Source of the DNA: Devosia sp.
Lineage (GTDB): Bacteria > Pseudomonadota > Alphaproteobacteria > Rhizobiales > Devosiaceae
Length of the DNA stretch: 64,000 bases
Assembly (NCBI RefSeq): GCF_028290625.1
Contig: NZ_JAQGJM010000013.1
Coordinates: 29,735-93,734 of the forward strand
Reading direction: 5' to 3'
Below, piece by piece: positions 20,147 through 29,919 of this stretch. Position 1 is the stretch's first letter. The number at the start of each line of letters is the position of its first letter. The notes under the pieces are model-generated. The model ran no database searches. It worked only from the letters and a program-made list of their open reading frames with translations, and was not told the DNA's origin. Made by a program: the position numbers and the translations under genes.

Positions 20147-21162
20147 ACGCCGAGCACGGCGTCTTCGGGCACCCCGATCTCGCGCCAGCGAATACACGCC
20201 ACCAGCCGGCCGTTCTCGATGGTTTCCAGCGGCGGCCGCACTTCGGCGCAGCGCGGTTTGGCGAAGCGGCAGCGCGTCCTGAACGTGCAGCCCGAGGGCG
20301 GATTAATGGGCGAGGGAATTTCGCCCTTCAGCCCGTCGATATTGCGTTGTCGCGCCAATTTCGGATCTGGGATGGGTACCGCCGTCAGCAGCGCCCGCGT
20401 ATAGGGGTGGCGCGGTTCTTCATAAATCTCGTCGCCCGTCGCCAGCTCGACAATGCGCCCCAGATACAGCACCAGAATGCGGTCCGACACATGCCGCACC
20501 ACGCTCAGATTGTGCGAGATGAAGATCAGCGTCAGCCCGAACTCGTCCTTGAGTTCGCTGAGCAGGTTGAGGATCTGCGCCTGGATCGATACGTCGAGCG
20601 CCGAGACCGGCTCGTCGCAGACGATCAGCTTGGGCTCCGTGATCAGTGCCCGCGCAATGCCGATGCGCTGCGCCTGCCCACCCGAGAACTCGTGCGGATA
20701 GCGGTTGATCATCTCGGGCAGGAGGCCGACGGCCTCCATGGTTTTGAGCACGCGCGCCCGCCGCTCGTCCTTGTTCAATTCCGGGCGCAAAGTACGCAGC
20801 GGATCGGCGATGATCTCGCCCACCGTCATGCGTGGATTGAGCGAGGCCAGCGGGTCCTGGAAGATGATCTGCAGGTCCGCTCGATGCTTGCGCATCTCCT
20901 CGGCCGGCAGCTTGGTCAGGTCCTGCCCCAGCCACAGCACCTGGCCTTCATCGGGCGCCAGCAATTGCAGGATGCAGCGGCCCAATGTGGACTTGCCGCA
21001 GCCGCTCTCGCCCACAATGCCCAGCGTCTCACCCTTGCGGATGGTGAAATTGATATCGGCCAGCGCGGTCAGCACCAGCGGCCGCGAAAGCAGCCCGCCC
21101 GAAATCGAGAACGTCTTCTTGAGATCGCGGATTTCCAGCAGGTTGATCGGAGTCTGGTCCAT
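20143..21162 (-). CDS. oppF: oligopeptide ABC transporter ATP-binding protein
   Basis: Walker A GESGCGKSTLGRCIL; signature HEFSGGQAQRIGIARAL; C-terminal Opp/Dpp Cys motif. Confidence 0.93.
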   Translation of the reverse strand: MDQTPINLLEIRDLKKTFSISGGLLSRPLVLTALADINFTIRKGETLGIVGESGCGKSTLGRCILQLLAPDEGQVLWLGQDLTKLPAEEMRKHRADLQIIFQDPLASLNPRMTVGEIIADPLRTLRPELNKDERRARVLKTMEAVGLLPEMINRYPHEFSGGQAQRIGIARALITEPKLIVCDEPVSALDVSIQAQILNLLSELKDEFGLTLIFISHNLSVVRHVSDRILVLYLGRIVELATGDEIYEEPRHPYTRALLTAVPIPDPKLARQRNIDGLKGEIPSPINPPSGCTFRTRCRFAKPRCAEVRPPLETIENGRLVACIRWREIGVPEDAVLGV

Positions 21163-22145
21163 CAGGCGACCTTTCCATAGGCCATCGGGCCTTCGTAGAA
21201 ACACGCCTTTTCACGGCCGCTACCCGCATCGGTCAGCGGCGGTCGCTCAATGAGGCACCGATCGAACGCGAAGGCGCAGCGCGGATTGAACGAGCAGCCC
21301 TTGGGCAGGTGTTCAAGGCTCGGTGGCAGGCCCTGGATCGGGTCGAGCCGCGCCGCCCGCTTGGCGATGTGCGGCGTCGAATGCAGCAGCCCCAGCGTAT
21401 AGGGATGGCGCGGATCGTAGAACAGATCATCCACGCCCCCCTTCTCCACGGCGCGCCCGCCATACATCACCATCATCCGGTCGGCGACGCCTGCGACGAC
21501 GCCCAGGTCATGGGTGATCAGCACCAGCGAGGTACCGAAATCGTCAGTCAGCGTTTTGAACAGGTCGAGCATCTGCGCCTGCACCGTCACGTCCAACGCC
21601 GTAGTCGGCTCGTCGGCGATCAGGATTTTGGGCTGGCACAGCAGCGCCATGGCGATCATCACGCGCTGACGCATGCCGCCCGAGAGCTGATGCGGATAGG
21701 CATTGGCGCGCTTGGCCGGCTCCGGGATACCGACCCGTTCCAGCATTTCGATTGCCGTGTTGGTGGCTTTGGCCTTGTCGAAGCCGCGATGCTTGACCAG
21801 CACTTCGCTGAGCTGGGTTTTGATCTTGAGGCTTGGATTGAGCGACGTCATTGGATCCTGGAAGATCATCGCGATGTCCTTGCCGCGATAGCGATCCAGC
21901 TGGTCCGTCGCCATCCCGATCAGGTTGACGTCTCCCATCATCGCACGGCCGCCGGTGCGCCCATTGCGCGCCAGCAAGCCCATGATGGCGAGGAAGGCCT
22001 GGCTTTTGCCCGAACCGCTTTCACCCACCACGGCAAGGGTTTCGCCCTCTGCCAGGTCGAAATTCATCTCGCGCACGGCGTGCACTTCGCTGTTGTGCAG
22101 CGCGAAGGTTACCGACATGTTTTGTACGGAAAGTACCTGTTTCAT
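21162..22145 (-). CDS. oppD: oligopeptide ABC transporter ATP-binding protein
   Basis: Walker [32 protein letters not shown]. Confidence 0.93.
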   Translation of the reverse strand: MKQVLSVQNMSVTFALHNSEVHAVREMNFDLAEGETLAVVGESGSGKSQAFLAIMGLLARNGRTGGRAMMGDVNLIGMATDQLDRYRGKDIAMIFQDPMTSLNPSLKIKTQLSEVLVKHRGFDKAKATNTAIEMLERVGIPEPAKRANAYPHQLSGGMRQRVMIAMALLCQPKILIADEPTTALDVTVQAQMLDLFKTLTDDFGTSLVLITHDLGVVAGVADRMMVMYGGRAVEKGGVDDLFYDPRHPYTLGLLHSTPHIAKRAARLDPIQGLPPSLEHLPKGCSFNPRCAFAFDRCLIERPPLTDAGSGREKACFYEGPMAYGKVA

Positions 22146-22148
22146 CGC

Positions 22149-23066
22149 TCAACGATCCTTTGGATCGAGGGCATCGCGCAGGCCGTCCCCGATATAGGAA
22201 AAACACACCAGCATCAGCACGAGAAACAGTGCCGGACCGAACAGCATCCAGGGCAGTGCCTCGGCCACCGGGGCGCCGAAGGAAATCAGCGTACCCAGCG
22301 ACGTCTGCGGCTCCTGCACACCCAGGCCGAGATAGCTGAGGAAGCTCTCGGTCAGGATGATCTCGGGCACCGTCAGGGTGGCGTAGATCACCACGGGGCC
22401 GGTCAGGTTCGGAACGATATGCCGGAAGATGATGGCGAACGGCTTGGCGCCGCCGGCCCGTGCCGCCTCGATGAACTCGCGTTCCTTGAGCGACAGCGTC
22501 TGCCCCCGCACGATGCGCGCCATGGTTAGCCATTCGAGGCACCCGATGCCCACGAAGAGCAGCACCGGCGAACGCCCGAAAATCACGACGAGGATGATGA
22601 CGAAGAGGATGTACGGGAGCGCGTACATGATATCGACGAAGCGCATCATGGCGGCATCGATGCGGCCACCGAAGTAACCCGCGATGGCCCCATAGGCGAT
22701 GCCGATGACCACCGACACCACCGTGGCGACGCCCGCCACCGTCAGCGACATTTGAGTGCCTTGCAGAATGCGCGCCGCCATGTCGCGGCCGTTCTGATCG
22801 GTGCCCAGGAAATGGCCCTTTGAAAAATCAGGCGGCTTGCGGATCGAGGTCCAGTCGATCTTGTCATAGGGCCAGGGCAGGAAATACGGCCCAAAGATCG
22901 CGATCAAGATCACCGCAGCCAAGAGGAAAATCGAGACCAATGCCGCCTTGTTGGCGAACAGCCGGCGCAACGCATCCTGGGTCAGCGAGCGCCCCTTGGG
23001 CGCTTCGCGTTCCAGCGCGTCGGCATAGGCCGTCAGGGTTGTGTCTTTGCCCGTAATCCCGGCCAT
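22149..23066 (-). CDS. oppC: oligopeptide ABC transporter permease
   Basis: FLGTDQNGRDMAARILQGTQMSLTVAGVATVVSVVIGIAYGAIAGYFGG. Confidence 0.93.
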   Translation of the reverse strand: MAGITGKDTTLTAYADALEREAPKGRSLTQDALRRLFANKAALVSIFLLAAVILIAIFGPYFLPWPYDKIDWTSIRKPPDFSKGHFLGTDQNGRDMAARILQGTQMSLTVAGVATVVSVVIGIAYGAIAGYFGGRIDAAMMRFVDIMYALPYILFVIILVVIFGRSPVLLFVGIGCLEWLTMARIVRGQTLSLKEREFIEAARAGGAKPFAIIFRHIVPNLTGPVVIYATLTVPEIILTESFLSYLGLGVQEPQTSLGTLISFGAPVAEALPWMLFGPALFLVLMLVCFSYIGDGLRDALDPKDR

Positions 23067-23989
23067 CAGTTCAACCTCACTTTGGGATCAAGCCAGGCAT
23101 AGAGCACGTCCACGATGAGATTGAGCGCCAGGATGATGAAGACGTAGAGAATGGTCGTGCCCAGCACGAGGCCGTAGTCACGGTTGAGTGCGGCGGTGAT
23201 GAAATACTTCCCGATCCCCGGTAGCGCGAAAATCTGCTCCACCACCAGCGAGCCCGTGAGCAGATAGCTCAGCCCCGGCCCGAGATAGCTCACGACCGGC
23301 AGCAGCGCCGGCTTGATTGCGTGTCGGGTCAGGATCAGCGCCGCGCCCAACCCCTTGGAGCGAGCGGTGCGAATATAATTGGTACCCAGCACCTCGATCA
23401 TCGAGCCACGCACCAGCCGCGCTACGCGCGCACCATGCGGCATGGCCAGGATGAGGATGGGCATGACGAGATTGATATAGCTGCCCGCGCGATAGCCACC
23501 CACCGGCAGCCAGCCGAGATAGACCCCGAAAATCAGCTGCGCCAGGTTGGCCATCAGGAAATTGGGAATGATCAGCGGGATCAGCACCACAAAAACCAGC
23601 AGGTAGTCCGGCCACCTATTCTGGTTCACCGCCGCCAGCGCCCCGGCGACAAGGCCGGCGATCGTGCCGACGATGAATGCGGTAAATCCCAGCATCAAGG
23701 TGAATGGCAAGCCGATCGACAGCAGCCGCGACACGGTGAAATCTTCCATCACCATGGACGGCCCAAAGTCGCCACGCAGCACGCCGCCGACATAGAGGAA
23801 GAACTGCGTCAGGATCGGCTGATCCAGATTGTAATGCGCGCGCAGGTTCTTGAGCACATTGACCGGCAGCGCGCGCTCGCCGTCGAACGGGCCGCCCGGC
23901 GCCAGGCGCAGGATGAAGAAACACACCGTAATGGTGAGGAAAACTATCGGGATCGCCGACAGAACGCGACGAAACGCGTAGGAAATCAT
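23066..23989 (-). CDS. oppB: oligopeptide ABC transporter permease
   Basis: MISYAFRRVLSAIPIVFLTITVCFFILRLAPGGPFDGER. Confidence 0.93.
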   Translation of the reverse strand: MISYAFRRVLSAIPIVFLTITVCFFILRLAPGGPFDGERALPVNVLKNLRAHYNLDQPILTQFFLYVGGVLRGDFGPSMVMEDFTVSRLLSIGLPFTLMLGFTAFIVGTIAGLVAGALAAVNQNRWPDYLLVFVVLIPLIIPNFLMANLAQLIFGVYLGWLPVGGYRAGSYINLVMPILILAMPHGARVARLVRGSMIEVLGTNYIRTARSKGLGAALILTRHAIKPALLPVVSYLGPGLSYLLTGSLVVEQIFALPGIGKYFITAALNRDYGLVLGTTILYVFIILALNLIVDVLYAWLDPKVRLN

Positions 23990-24080
23990 GGGGTGACCTT
24001 TCCCGTCATACGGCCGCCAGCAGCCGGAGGGAACAAGGCTGGATCGCGTGCGTCCACACGCGATCCAGCGGTTTGCAGGA

Positions 24081-25697
24081 CTATTCCGACTTGGTCATCC
24101 AGCGGACGCGATTGATGTCCTTGGCGTTGGCCTCGAAGCCCGTGATCTTGGGCGAGACAACGTTCTTGGACACGTACCAATAGATCGGAATGGCGGCGAA
24201 ATCGTCCATCGCCAGCGCTTCGGCCTGGTGCATCAGGCCGGCGCGCTTGACCAGATCGAGTTCGCTCGACGCCTGGGTCATCAGCTCATCATACTTGGGG
24301 TTGGAATAACGGCCATAGTTATTGCCCCAATTGACGGTGCCATCGGTGCCGGTCACGCCGGTCTTGAGCAGGTCGAGCGTGTTGCTGGCGTCATTGTAGT
24401 CGAGCAGCCAGCCGGCACGGCCGATCTGGAAGTCGCCGGCATTGAGCGCGTCGTAGTGCACGGCGGTCTCGGCATTGAACAGTTCGACCTCGACGCCGAT
24501 CTGCTTCCACATATCGGAGATGGCGACGGCGATGCGCTGGTGGTTGTCATTGGTATTGTAGCGCAGCTGCAGCTTGAGCGGGTTTTCCGGAGTGTAGCCG
24601 GCTTCGGCCATCAGCGCCTTGGCTTCTTCTACGCGCTGCTCGTAGGGTTCGGTCGACCATGCTGGCGCGTAGGCGGCGCCATCGTAGTTGCCGGTGCCGG
24701 GCGGCACCCAGCCATAGGCCGGCAGTTCGCCGGTACCCAGAACGTCGGGCCCGATCACGTCACGCAGCACGGAGATCGACAGCGCCTTGCGGATGTTGAC
24801 GTTGTCCAGCGGCGGCTTGGACTGGTTCATCACGTAGTAGTAGACGCCCAGGAACGGCTCGACACGGGCCTGACCCGGATACTGGTCCTTGAGCAGCTGA
24901 TACTGGTCGGATGGGAAGTCGGTCAGGATATCGAGTTCGCCGGCGCGGTAACGGTTCAGCGCTGCGGTCAGATCCTGAGTGTTTTCGAACATGATCTCGT
25001 CGATCTTGAGATCAGCCGCACCGTAATAGGTGTCCGACTTGACGGCCTTGACGTAGGAGCCGGGGACCCATTCGGTGATGTTGTAGGGGCCGTTGCCGAC
25101 GATATTGCCGGGCTGCGTCCACTGGTCACCAAACTTCTCGATGATGTCCTTGCGGATCGGATAAGCGGTGTAATGGGTCAGGGCCTGGAGAAAATAGGGG
25201 GTCGAGGCTTCGAGCGTGATCTCGAGGGTCTTGTCGTCGATGGCCTTGACGCCGAGCTGGCTGAAATCGGTGATTTCGCCGGCCGCGATCTTGGTTGAAT
25301 TCTTGATCGGGAACTGCAGATAGGCGTATTCGGCAGCCGTTGCGGGATCGAACAGGCGCTGGAAGGCATCGACGAAATTCTGCGCCGTCACGTCCACGCC
25401 ATCGCTCCACTTGGCATCGGCGCGTAGCTTGAAGGTATAGACGGTGCCGTCATCCGAAATCGTCCAGGACTCGGCCTGGCCGGGGATCGGATCGGCATGA
25501 ATGTCTTCGGCAACGAGGCCTTCGAGATATTCACCAACGATGCGATTTTCCCAATCGCCGGAAACCTTATGCGGGTCCAGCGAGCCAGGCTCGCCACCAT
25601 TGCCTAGGTTGAGGGTAACGGCCGATGCCGCCCCAACCATCATCAGCGCCAAGGCGCCTGCGGTCGCGACCGCTTTGAAAACCTGGGTGAACTTCAT
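24081..25697 (-). CDS. oppA: peptide ABC transporter substrate-binding protein
   Basis: Signal peptide; GGEPGSLDPHKVSGDWENRIVGEYLEGLVAEDIHADPIPGQAESWTISDDGTVYTFKLR. Confidence 0.93.
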   Translation of the reverse strand: MKFTQVFKAVATAGALALMMVGAASAVTLNLGNGGEPGSLDPHKVSGDWENRIVGEYLEGLVAEDIHADPIPGQAESWTISDDGTVYTFKLRADAKWSDGVDVTAQNFVDAFQRLFDPATAAEYAYLQFPIKNSTKIAAGEITDFSQLGVKAIDDKTLEITLEASTPYFLQALTHYTAYPIRKDIIEKFGDQWTQPGNIVGNGPYNITEWVPGSYVKAVKSDTYYGAADLKIDEIMFENTQDLTAALNRYRAGELDILTDFPSDQYQLLKDQYPGQARVEPFLGVYYYVMNQSKPPLDNVNIRKALSISVLRDVIGPDVLGTGELPAYGWVPPGTGNYDGAAYAPAWSTEPYEQRVEEAKALMAEAGYTPENPLKLQLRYNTNDNHQRIAVAISDMWKQIGVEVELFNAETAVHYDALNAGDFQIGRAGWLLDYNDASNTLDLLKTGVTGTDGTVNWGNNYGRYSNPKYDELMTQASSELDLVKRAGLMHQAEALAMDDFAAIPIYWYVSKNVVSPKITGFEANAKDINRVRWMTKSE

Positions 25698-25847
25698 GCT
25701 CGTGCCATCTCCTGTGGACTATTCCTGATGCTATTATGTGCTCCAGACTCTGCGGCCCGGATGCCCTCGTCTATGCCAGCGGATTTGACCCGCCGGTCAA
25801 GAAGATTGGACGGTATCCTGCCTTTTCGTCCACTGACAAGTAAAACC

Positions 25848-25863
25848 TTGACCTAAACGTCAA
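25848..25863. promoter_or_regulatory. LiuR-like palindrome (TTGACCTAAACGTCAA) upstream of oppA
   Basis: 6/7 arm identity to the TTGACGT-N2-ACGTCAA site found upstream of fadE. Confidence 0.35.
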
Positions 25864-25879
25864 CTGCTCAAGGATTTTT

Positions 25880-26155
25880 TCAGGGGTATTCCCGGCGGGC
25901 GTGCAGGACGGAGACGATCCGTACGTCAGCGGCTCGAACCTGATAAATGACGATATAGTTTGGGTGAGCGATAAGCTCTCGCATGCCGTCCTCACGGCCG
26001 GGGCGCCCGATGTAGGGGTGGCGCGATAGCGGCAATATGGCGTCTTCGATGCGATCATGGAGCTTAATGGATGCTCGCTTATCGAACTGCGCTATGTAGC
26101 CGATGATGTTGTCGAATTCATCCAGTGCCTGCGCACCCCAGACAATTGGGAGCAT
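25880..26155 (-). CDS. RelE/ParE-family toxin
   Basis: IVWGAQALDEFDNIIGYIAQFDKRASIKLHDRIEDAILPLSRHPYIGRPGREDGMRELIAHPNYIVIYQV. Confidence 0.9.
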   Translation of the reverse strand: MLPIVWGAQALDEFDNIIGYIAQFDKRASIKLHDRIEDAILPLSRHPYIGRPGREDGMRELIAHPNYIVIYQVRAADVRIVSVLHARREYP

Positions 26156-26340
26156 TAGGCTGACTTTTTCGCGCTATCCCGAATGGTCTTGCGAATACGC
26201 GCCATTGCCTCGTCATGTGGCACATCTGGGCGTTTGTCGGCTAGCGCCGCCTGCACCTTGGCCCGGAACCACTTGTCGTAGCTGTCGGCCTGTTCCTGGG
26301 TTTCAAACTCGGAAATGATCGGATCGAGCTTCTTGGTCAT
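26155..26340 (-). CDS. type II antitoxin
   Basis: TAATG stop/start overlap with the RelE/ParE toxin; MTKKLDPIISEFETQEQADSYDKWFRAKVQAALADKRPDVPHDEAMARIRKTIR. Confidence 0.85.
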   Translation of the reverse strand: MTKKLDPIISEFETQEQADSYDKWFRAKVQAALADKRPDVPHDEAMARIRKTIRDSAKKSA

Positions 26341-26382
26341 TGCGGACCTCCTGCCTTTAGCTTGGCACGATGGGATGCGCTG

Positions 26383-26553
26383 TCAAGCGGGCGGGCCGCC
26401 ACCTATGCCCAATTGCTGCCAGGCCGTGATCGCGACCGCCGCCGCGATCAGCACAACCCAAGGCAGCCAGCCCGGCATTTTGGGCGGCACCTTGTTCGGC
26501 TGCTTTTCCGGCTTCTTCTCAATGCGCCGGAATTTGACGACGTTATCGTTCAT
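26383..26553 (-). CDS. small single-TM protein (56 aa)
   Basis: MNDNVVKFRRIEKKPEKQPNKVPPKMPGWLPWVVLIAAAVAITAWQQLGIGGGPPA; start overlaps the thiolase stop. Confidence 0.65.
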   Translation of the reverse strand: MNDNVVKFRRIEKKPEKQPNKVPPKMPGWLPWVVLIAAAVAITAWQQLGIGGGPPA

Positions 26554-27833
26554 GCAGCCTTCTCCACCAGCGCAGTCACACCTTGCCCGCCGGCGGTACA
26601 TACTGAAATCAAGGCGCGCTTGCCAGCACCCGTCGCCAGCAGCTTGGCCGTCAGCCCGAGAATACGCGCCCCGGTCGCGGCAAAAGGATGGCCATAGGCC
26701 AGGCTCGAGCCCTTCACGTTGATCTTGGTTGGATCGATGGTGCCCATAACCTGGTCGCGCCCGAGCACATCCTTGCAATATTGCGGATCGTTCCAGGCCG
26801 CCAGCGTGCAAAGCACTTGGGCGGCGAAGGCCTCGTGCAGTTCGAAATAGTCGATATCATCAAAGCTCAATTGCGCCCGCGCCAGTAATTCGGACACCGC
26901 GATAGTCGGCGCCATCAGCAGCCCTTCGCCATGAGCGAAGTCATTGCCGGCGACGCGGCCCATGGTGAGATAGGCCAGCACCGGCAGGCCGCGCGCCTTG
27001 GCCCAGTCTTCGCTGGCCAGCAGCACCGAGGAGGCTCCATCGGTCAGCGGCGTCGAGTTCGCGGCGGTCAGCGTGCCGCGGCCCGAGGTCTTGTCGAAGG
27101 CGGGCTTCATCGTCGCCATTTTGTCCAGCGTCGTGTCGGCCCGCACATTGTTGTCACGCACGAGGCCGGCGCATTGCACCAGCAGGTCGTCGTGGAAGCC
27201 CTCGTCATAGGCCTTGGCGGCGTTCTGGTGGCTGCGATAAGCCAACTCGTCCTGCGCCTGGCGGGTAATTCCCCATTGCCGCGCCATCAGCTCGCAGTGC
27301 TGGCCCATCGACATGCCAGTGCGCGGCTCGTTGACCGAGGGCGCCACCGGCGTCAGTTCGCCGAACGAAAAGCCCTTGAAGGTCTTGAACTTCTCGCCCG
27401 TACTGCGCGCACGCGACAGTTCGATCATCCGGTGCTGGAATTTCGTGCCGAACACGATCGGACTGTCGCTGACCGTATCGGAGCCGGCGGCGATGCCGCT
27501 GTCGATCTCACCCGAGGCAATCTTGGCGCCGAGCACCAATGCCGCTTGCAGGCTCGTGCCGCACGCGATCTGGATCGTCGTTCCCGGCGTGCGCGGCGAT
27601 AGCCCGGCGTCGAGGCTCGCCTCGCGCGCAATATTGAAATCGCGGCTATGGCCGATGACGGCGCCCGCCATCACCTCGTCGATTTTTTCACCCCTGAGAC
27701 CATATTTGTCCGCCAGCCCGCCCAGCACCGTGGATAGCATCGAGAGGTTGGTCTCATCTTGATAGGCGGTATGGCCGCGCGCAAAGGGAATGCGGGCCGA
27801 GCCGACAATGGCAACTCTGCGAAGTTCGGTCAT
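26550..27833 (-). CDS. acetyl-CoA C-acyltransferase (thiolase)
   Basis: RRVAIVGSARIPFARG; IQIACGTSLQAALVLGAKIASG; C-terminal GGQGVTALVE. Confidence 0.93.
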   Translation of the reverse strand: MTELRRVAIVGSARIPFARGHTAYQDETNLSMLSTVLGGLADKYGLRGEKIDEVMAGAVIGHSRDFNIAREASLDAGLSPRTPGTTIQIACGTSLQAALVLGAKIASGEIDSGIAAGSDTVSDSPIVFGTKFQHRMIELSRARSTGEKFKTFKGFSFGELTPVAPSVNEPRTGMSMGQHCELMARQWGITRQAQDELAYRSHQNAAKAYDEGFHDDLLVQCAGLVRDNNVRADTTLDKMATMKPAFDKTSGRGTLTAANSTPLTDGASSVLLASEDWAKARGLPVLAYLTMGRVAGNDFAHGEGLLMAPTIAVSELLARAQLSFDDIDYFELHEAFAAQVLCTLAAWNDPQYCKDVLGRDQVMGTIDPTKINVKGSSLAYGHPFAATGARILGLTAKLLATGAGKRALISVCTAGGQGVTALVEKAA

Positions 27834-27834
27834 T

Positions 27835-29796
27835 TCAAGCTTTCCCCTCTTGGCGCGCGCGCATCGGCCCGCCGAGGAACGGCGCAAAGCCCGTCCCCAT
27901 GATCACCCCGATATCGGCGAGGTCGGCACTGGCGACGACGCCCTCGGACACAACCGTCTCGGTCATGTCGATCAGCGGCTTCACCAGTTCGCGCCCAAGC
28001 GCCGCCAGGTCACGCCCCTCCGGCACCGGTCCCTTGACCGCCTTGCCATCGACCCATTTGTAAAAGCCCTCTCCGCTCTTGCGGCCGAGCTTGCCGGCCG
28101 CCAGCAGATCGGCGAATTGCGTATTGTCGCCCACCGGATGGCCGAGTTCCTTGGCCACCGACTTGCCGACGTCGAGGCCAACTGTATCCATCAGCTCGAT
28201 CGGCCCCATCGGCATGCCGAAAGCGACCGCTGCCGCATCGAGCAATTCCTTGCTTTCGCCGCGCTCGACCCGCTCGACCGCAGCCAGCATATAGGGCATC
28301 AGCACACGGTTCACCAGGAACCCCGGCGCGGACTTCACCACGACTGGGCTCTTGCCGATGGCCAGCGCGAAGGCCGCGCCCTTGCCGATTTCTGCATCGG
28401 TGTTGAAGGCCGAGCGAATGACCTCGACCAGGGGCAATTGCGCCACCGGATTGAAGAAGTGCAGCCCGATCAGCCGCGCCGGATCTTTCAGCTTTTCAGC
28501 GATCCGCTCCAGTTCGATCGATGAGGTATTGGTGGCGAGGATCGCGCCCGGCTTGAGCTTGTCTTCCAGCCCGCCGAAGATGGCCTGCTTGACCTCGAGC
28601 TTTTCCACCACCGCCTCGATGATCACATCGGCCCGGCTGACGCCCTTGCCGGTGGGATCGGCTTCGAGCCGCATCACCGCCGCATCGATTTCGTATTTCT
28701 TGCGCAGCCGCTTCTTGAACAGCGCCTTGCCGCGATCCAGCGCCGGCTTGATGCGCTCCATGTCGAGGTCCTGCAGCGTCACGCTCATGCCGCGCAACGC
28801 GCACCAGGCCGCAATATCGCCGCCCATCACGCCCGCACCGATCACATGCACCCGCGCGAACTTGGCGCCCTTGAGGCCCTGCTTCTTGAGGCTTTCGGAC
28901 AGGAAGAACACCCGGCGCAGATTGGCTGCCGTATCGGTGCCCATCAGTGGCACGAAAGGCTCGATCTCGCCCCGGCTCATCGCCTGCCAGTCATTGCCGT
29001 GCTTTTCGAACAGGTCGATCAACGCGTAGGGCGCCGGATAATGTTCCTTGCGGGCCTTCTTGGCGACCTCGTCGCGCATCTTGCTGGCGGCATAGCCACG
29101 CAACGGCCCCATGCCCATGATGCGCTTGGTGAAGCCGGCAACACCCGACTTGCGCTTCTGCGCAACCGCCTTGCGGGCTTCCCAGCCCAGCATATCGCGA
29201 TGCCGCACCAGCTTGTCGACCAGCCCCATGCCGCGCGCCGCGCCGGCCTTGAGCATGCGCCCGGTCAGCATGATGCCCATGGCGTCGACCGGCCCGGCCT
29301 GACGGATCGAACGGCCGGTGCCGCCGAAACCCGGAAAAATGCCGAGGCCGACTTCGGGGAAGCCGATCCGTGTCTTGTCGTCATTGACGGCGATGCGATA
29401 GTGGCAGGCCAGCGCCAGTTCCAATCCGCCCCCGAGGCAGAAGCCGTGGATGCCGGCGATCATCGGAATTTTTAGGTTCTCGATCCGCTGGAACAGCGCA
29501 TGTGTGCGTTTCAGCGCCTCCGGCAGCACCGAAAAGTCGCTCATCGCATCGAACTCTGACACGTCCGCGCCGGCGATGAACCCACTGTCCTTGCCGGACA
29601 GCAGAATGACGCCGGTCAATTCCTTGGAGCTCGCCAGTTCCTCGAACTGCGCCACCAGGCCCTCAAGCTCGGTGATCGCCTCGCGGCTCAGCGTATTGAC
29701 CGGGGCGCCGGGCGTATTGATGGTCAGCCAGCCGAGCTGCTCCACATCGATTGCGAAGTGCCAGTGCTTGGTCTGCGTCACCTTAGGCTGAAACAT
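27835..29796 (-). CDS. fadB: multifunctional enoyl-CoA hydratase / 3-hydroxyacyl-CoA dehydrogenase
   Basis: Enoyl-CoA hydratase N-terminus (IHGFCLGGGLELALACHYRIA) plus NAD-binding GAGVMGGDIAAWCALRG. Confidence 0.93.
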   Translation of the reverse strand: MFQPKVTQTKHWHFAIDVEQLGWLTINTPGAPVNTLSREAITELEGLVAQFEELASSKELTGVILLSGKDSGFIAGADVSEFDAMSDFSVLPEALKRTHALFQRIENLKIPMIAGIHGFCLGGGLELALACHYRIAVNDDKTRIGFPEVGLGIFPGFGGTGRSIRQAGPVDAMGIMLTGRMLKAGAARGMGLVDKLVRHRDMLGWEARKAVAQKRKSGVAGFTKRIMGMGPLRGYAASKMRDEVAKKARKEHYPAPYALIDLFEKHGNDWQAMSRGEIEPFVPLMGTDTAANLRRVFFLSESLKKQGLKGAKFARVHVIGAGVMGGDIAAWCALRGMSVTLQDLDMERIKPALDRGKALFKKRLRKKYEIDAAVMRLEADPTGKGVSRADVIIEAVVEKLEVKQAIFGGLEDKLKPGAILATNTSSIELERIAEKLKDPARLIGLHFFNPVAQLPLVEVIRSAFNTDAEIGKGAAFALAIGKSPVVVKSAPGFLVNRVLMPYMLAAVERVERGESKELLDAAAVAFGMPMGPIELMDTVGLDVGKSVAKELGHPVGDNTQFADLLAAGKLGRKSGEGFYKWVDGKAVKGPVPEGRDLAALGRELVKPLIDMTETVVSEGVVASADLADIGVIMGTGFAPFLGGPMRARQEGKA

Positions 29797-29816
29797 CTTT
29801 GCTCCTCGGTCATCCC

Positions 29817-29913
29817 GCCACGCCCTCGTGGTTCGAGGGTCGCTTCGCTCCCGCCTCACCATGAGGACTACTGGAAGCGCGATCTCACGCGAGCCTCGAA
29901 CCACGAGGGCGTG
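29817..29913. repeat. intergenic inverted repeat, family C (CACGCCCTCGTGGTTCGAGG ... CCTCACCATGAGG ...)
   Basis: Terminal arms CACGCCCTCGTGGTTCGAGG / CCTCGAACCACGAGGGCGTG; other copies at 32607-32740 and 34972-35106. Confidence 0.9.
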
Positions 29914-29919
29914 ACACGC

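Noticed and set aside
24048-25298. 416-aa plus-strand ORF antisense to oppA
   Set aside because: Val/Gly/Asp-rich antisense shadow of OppA.
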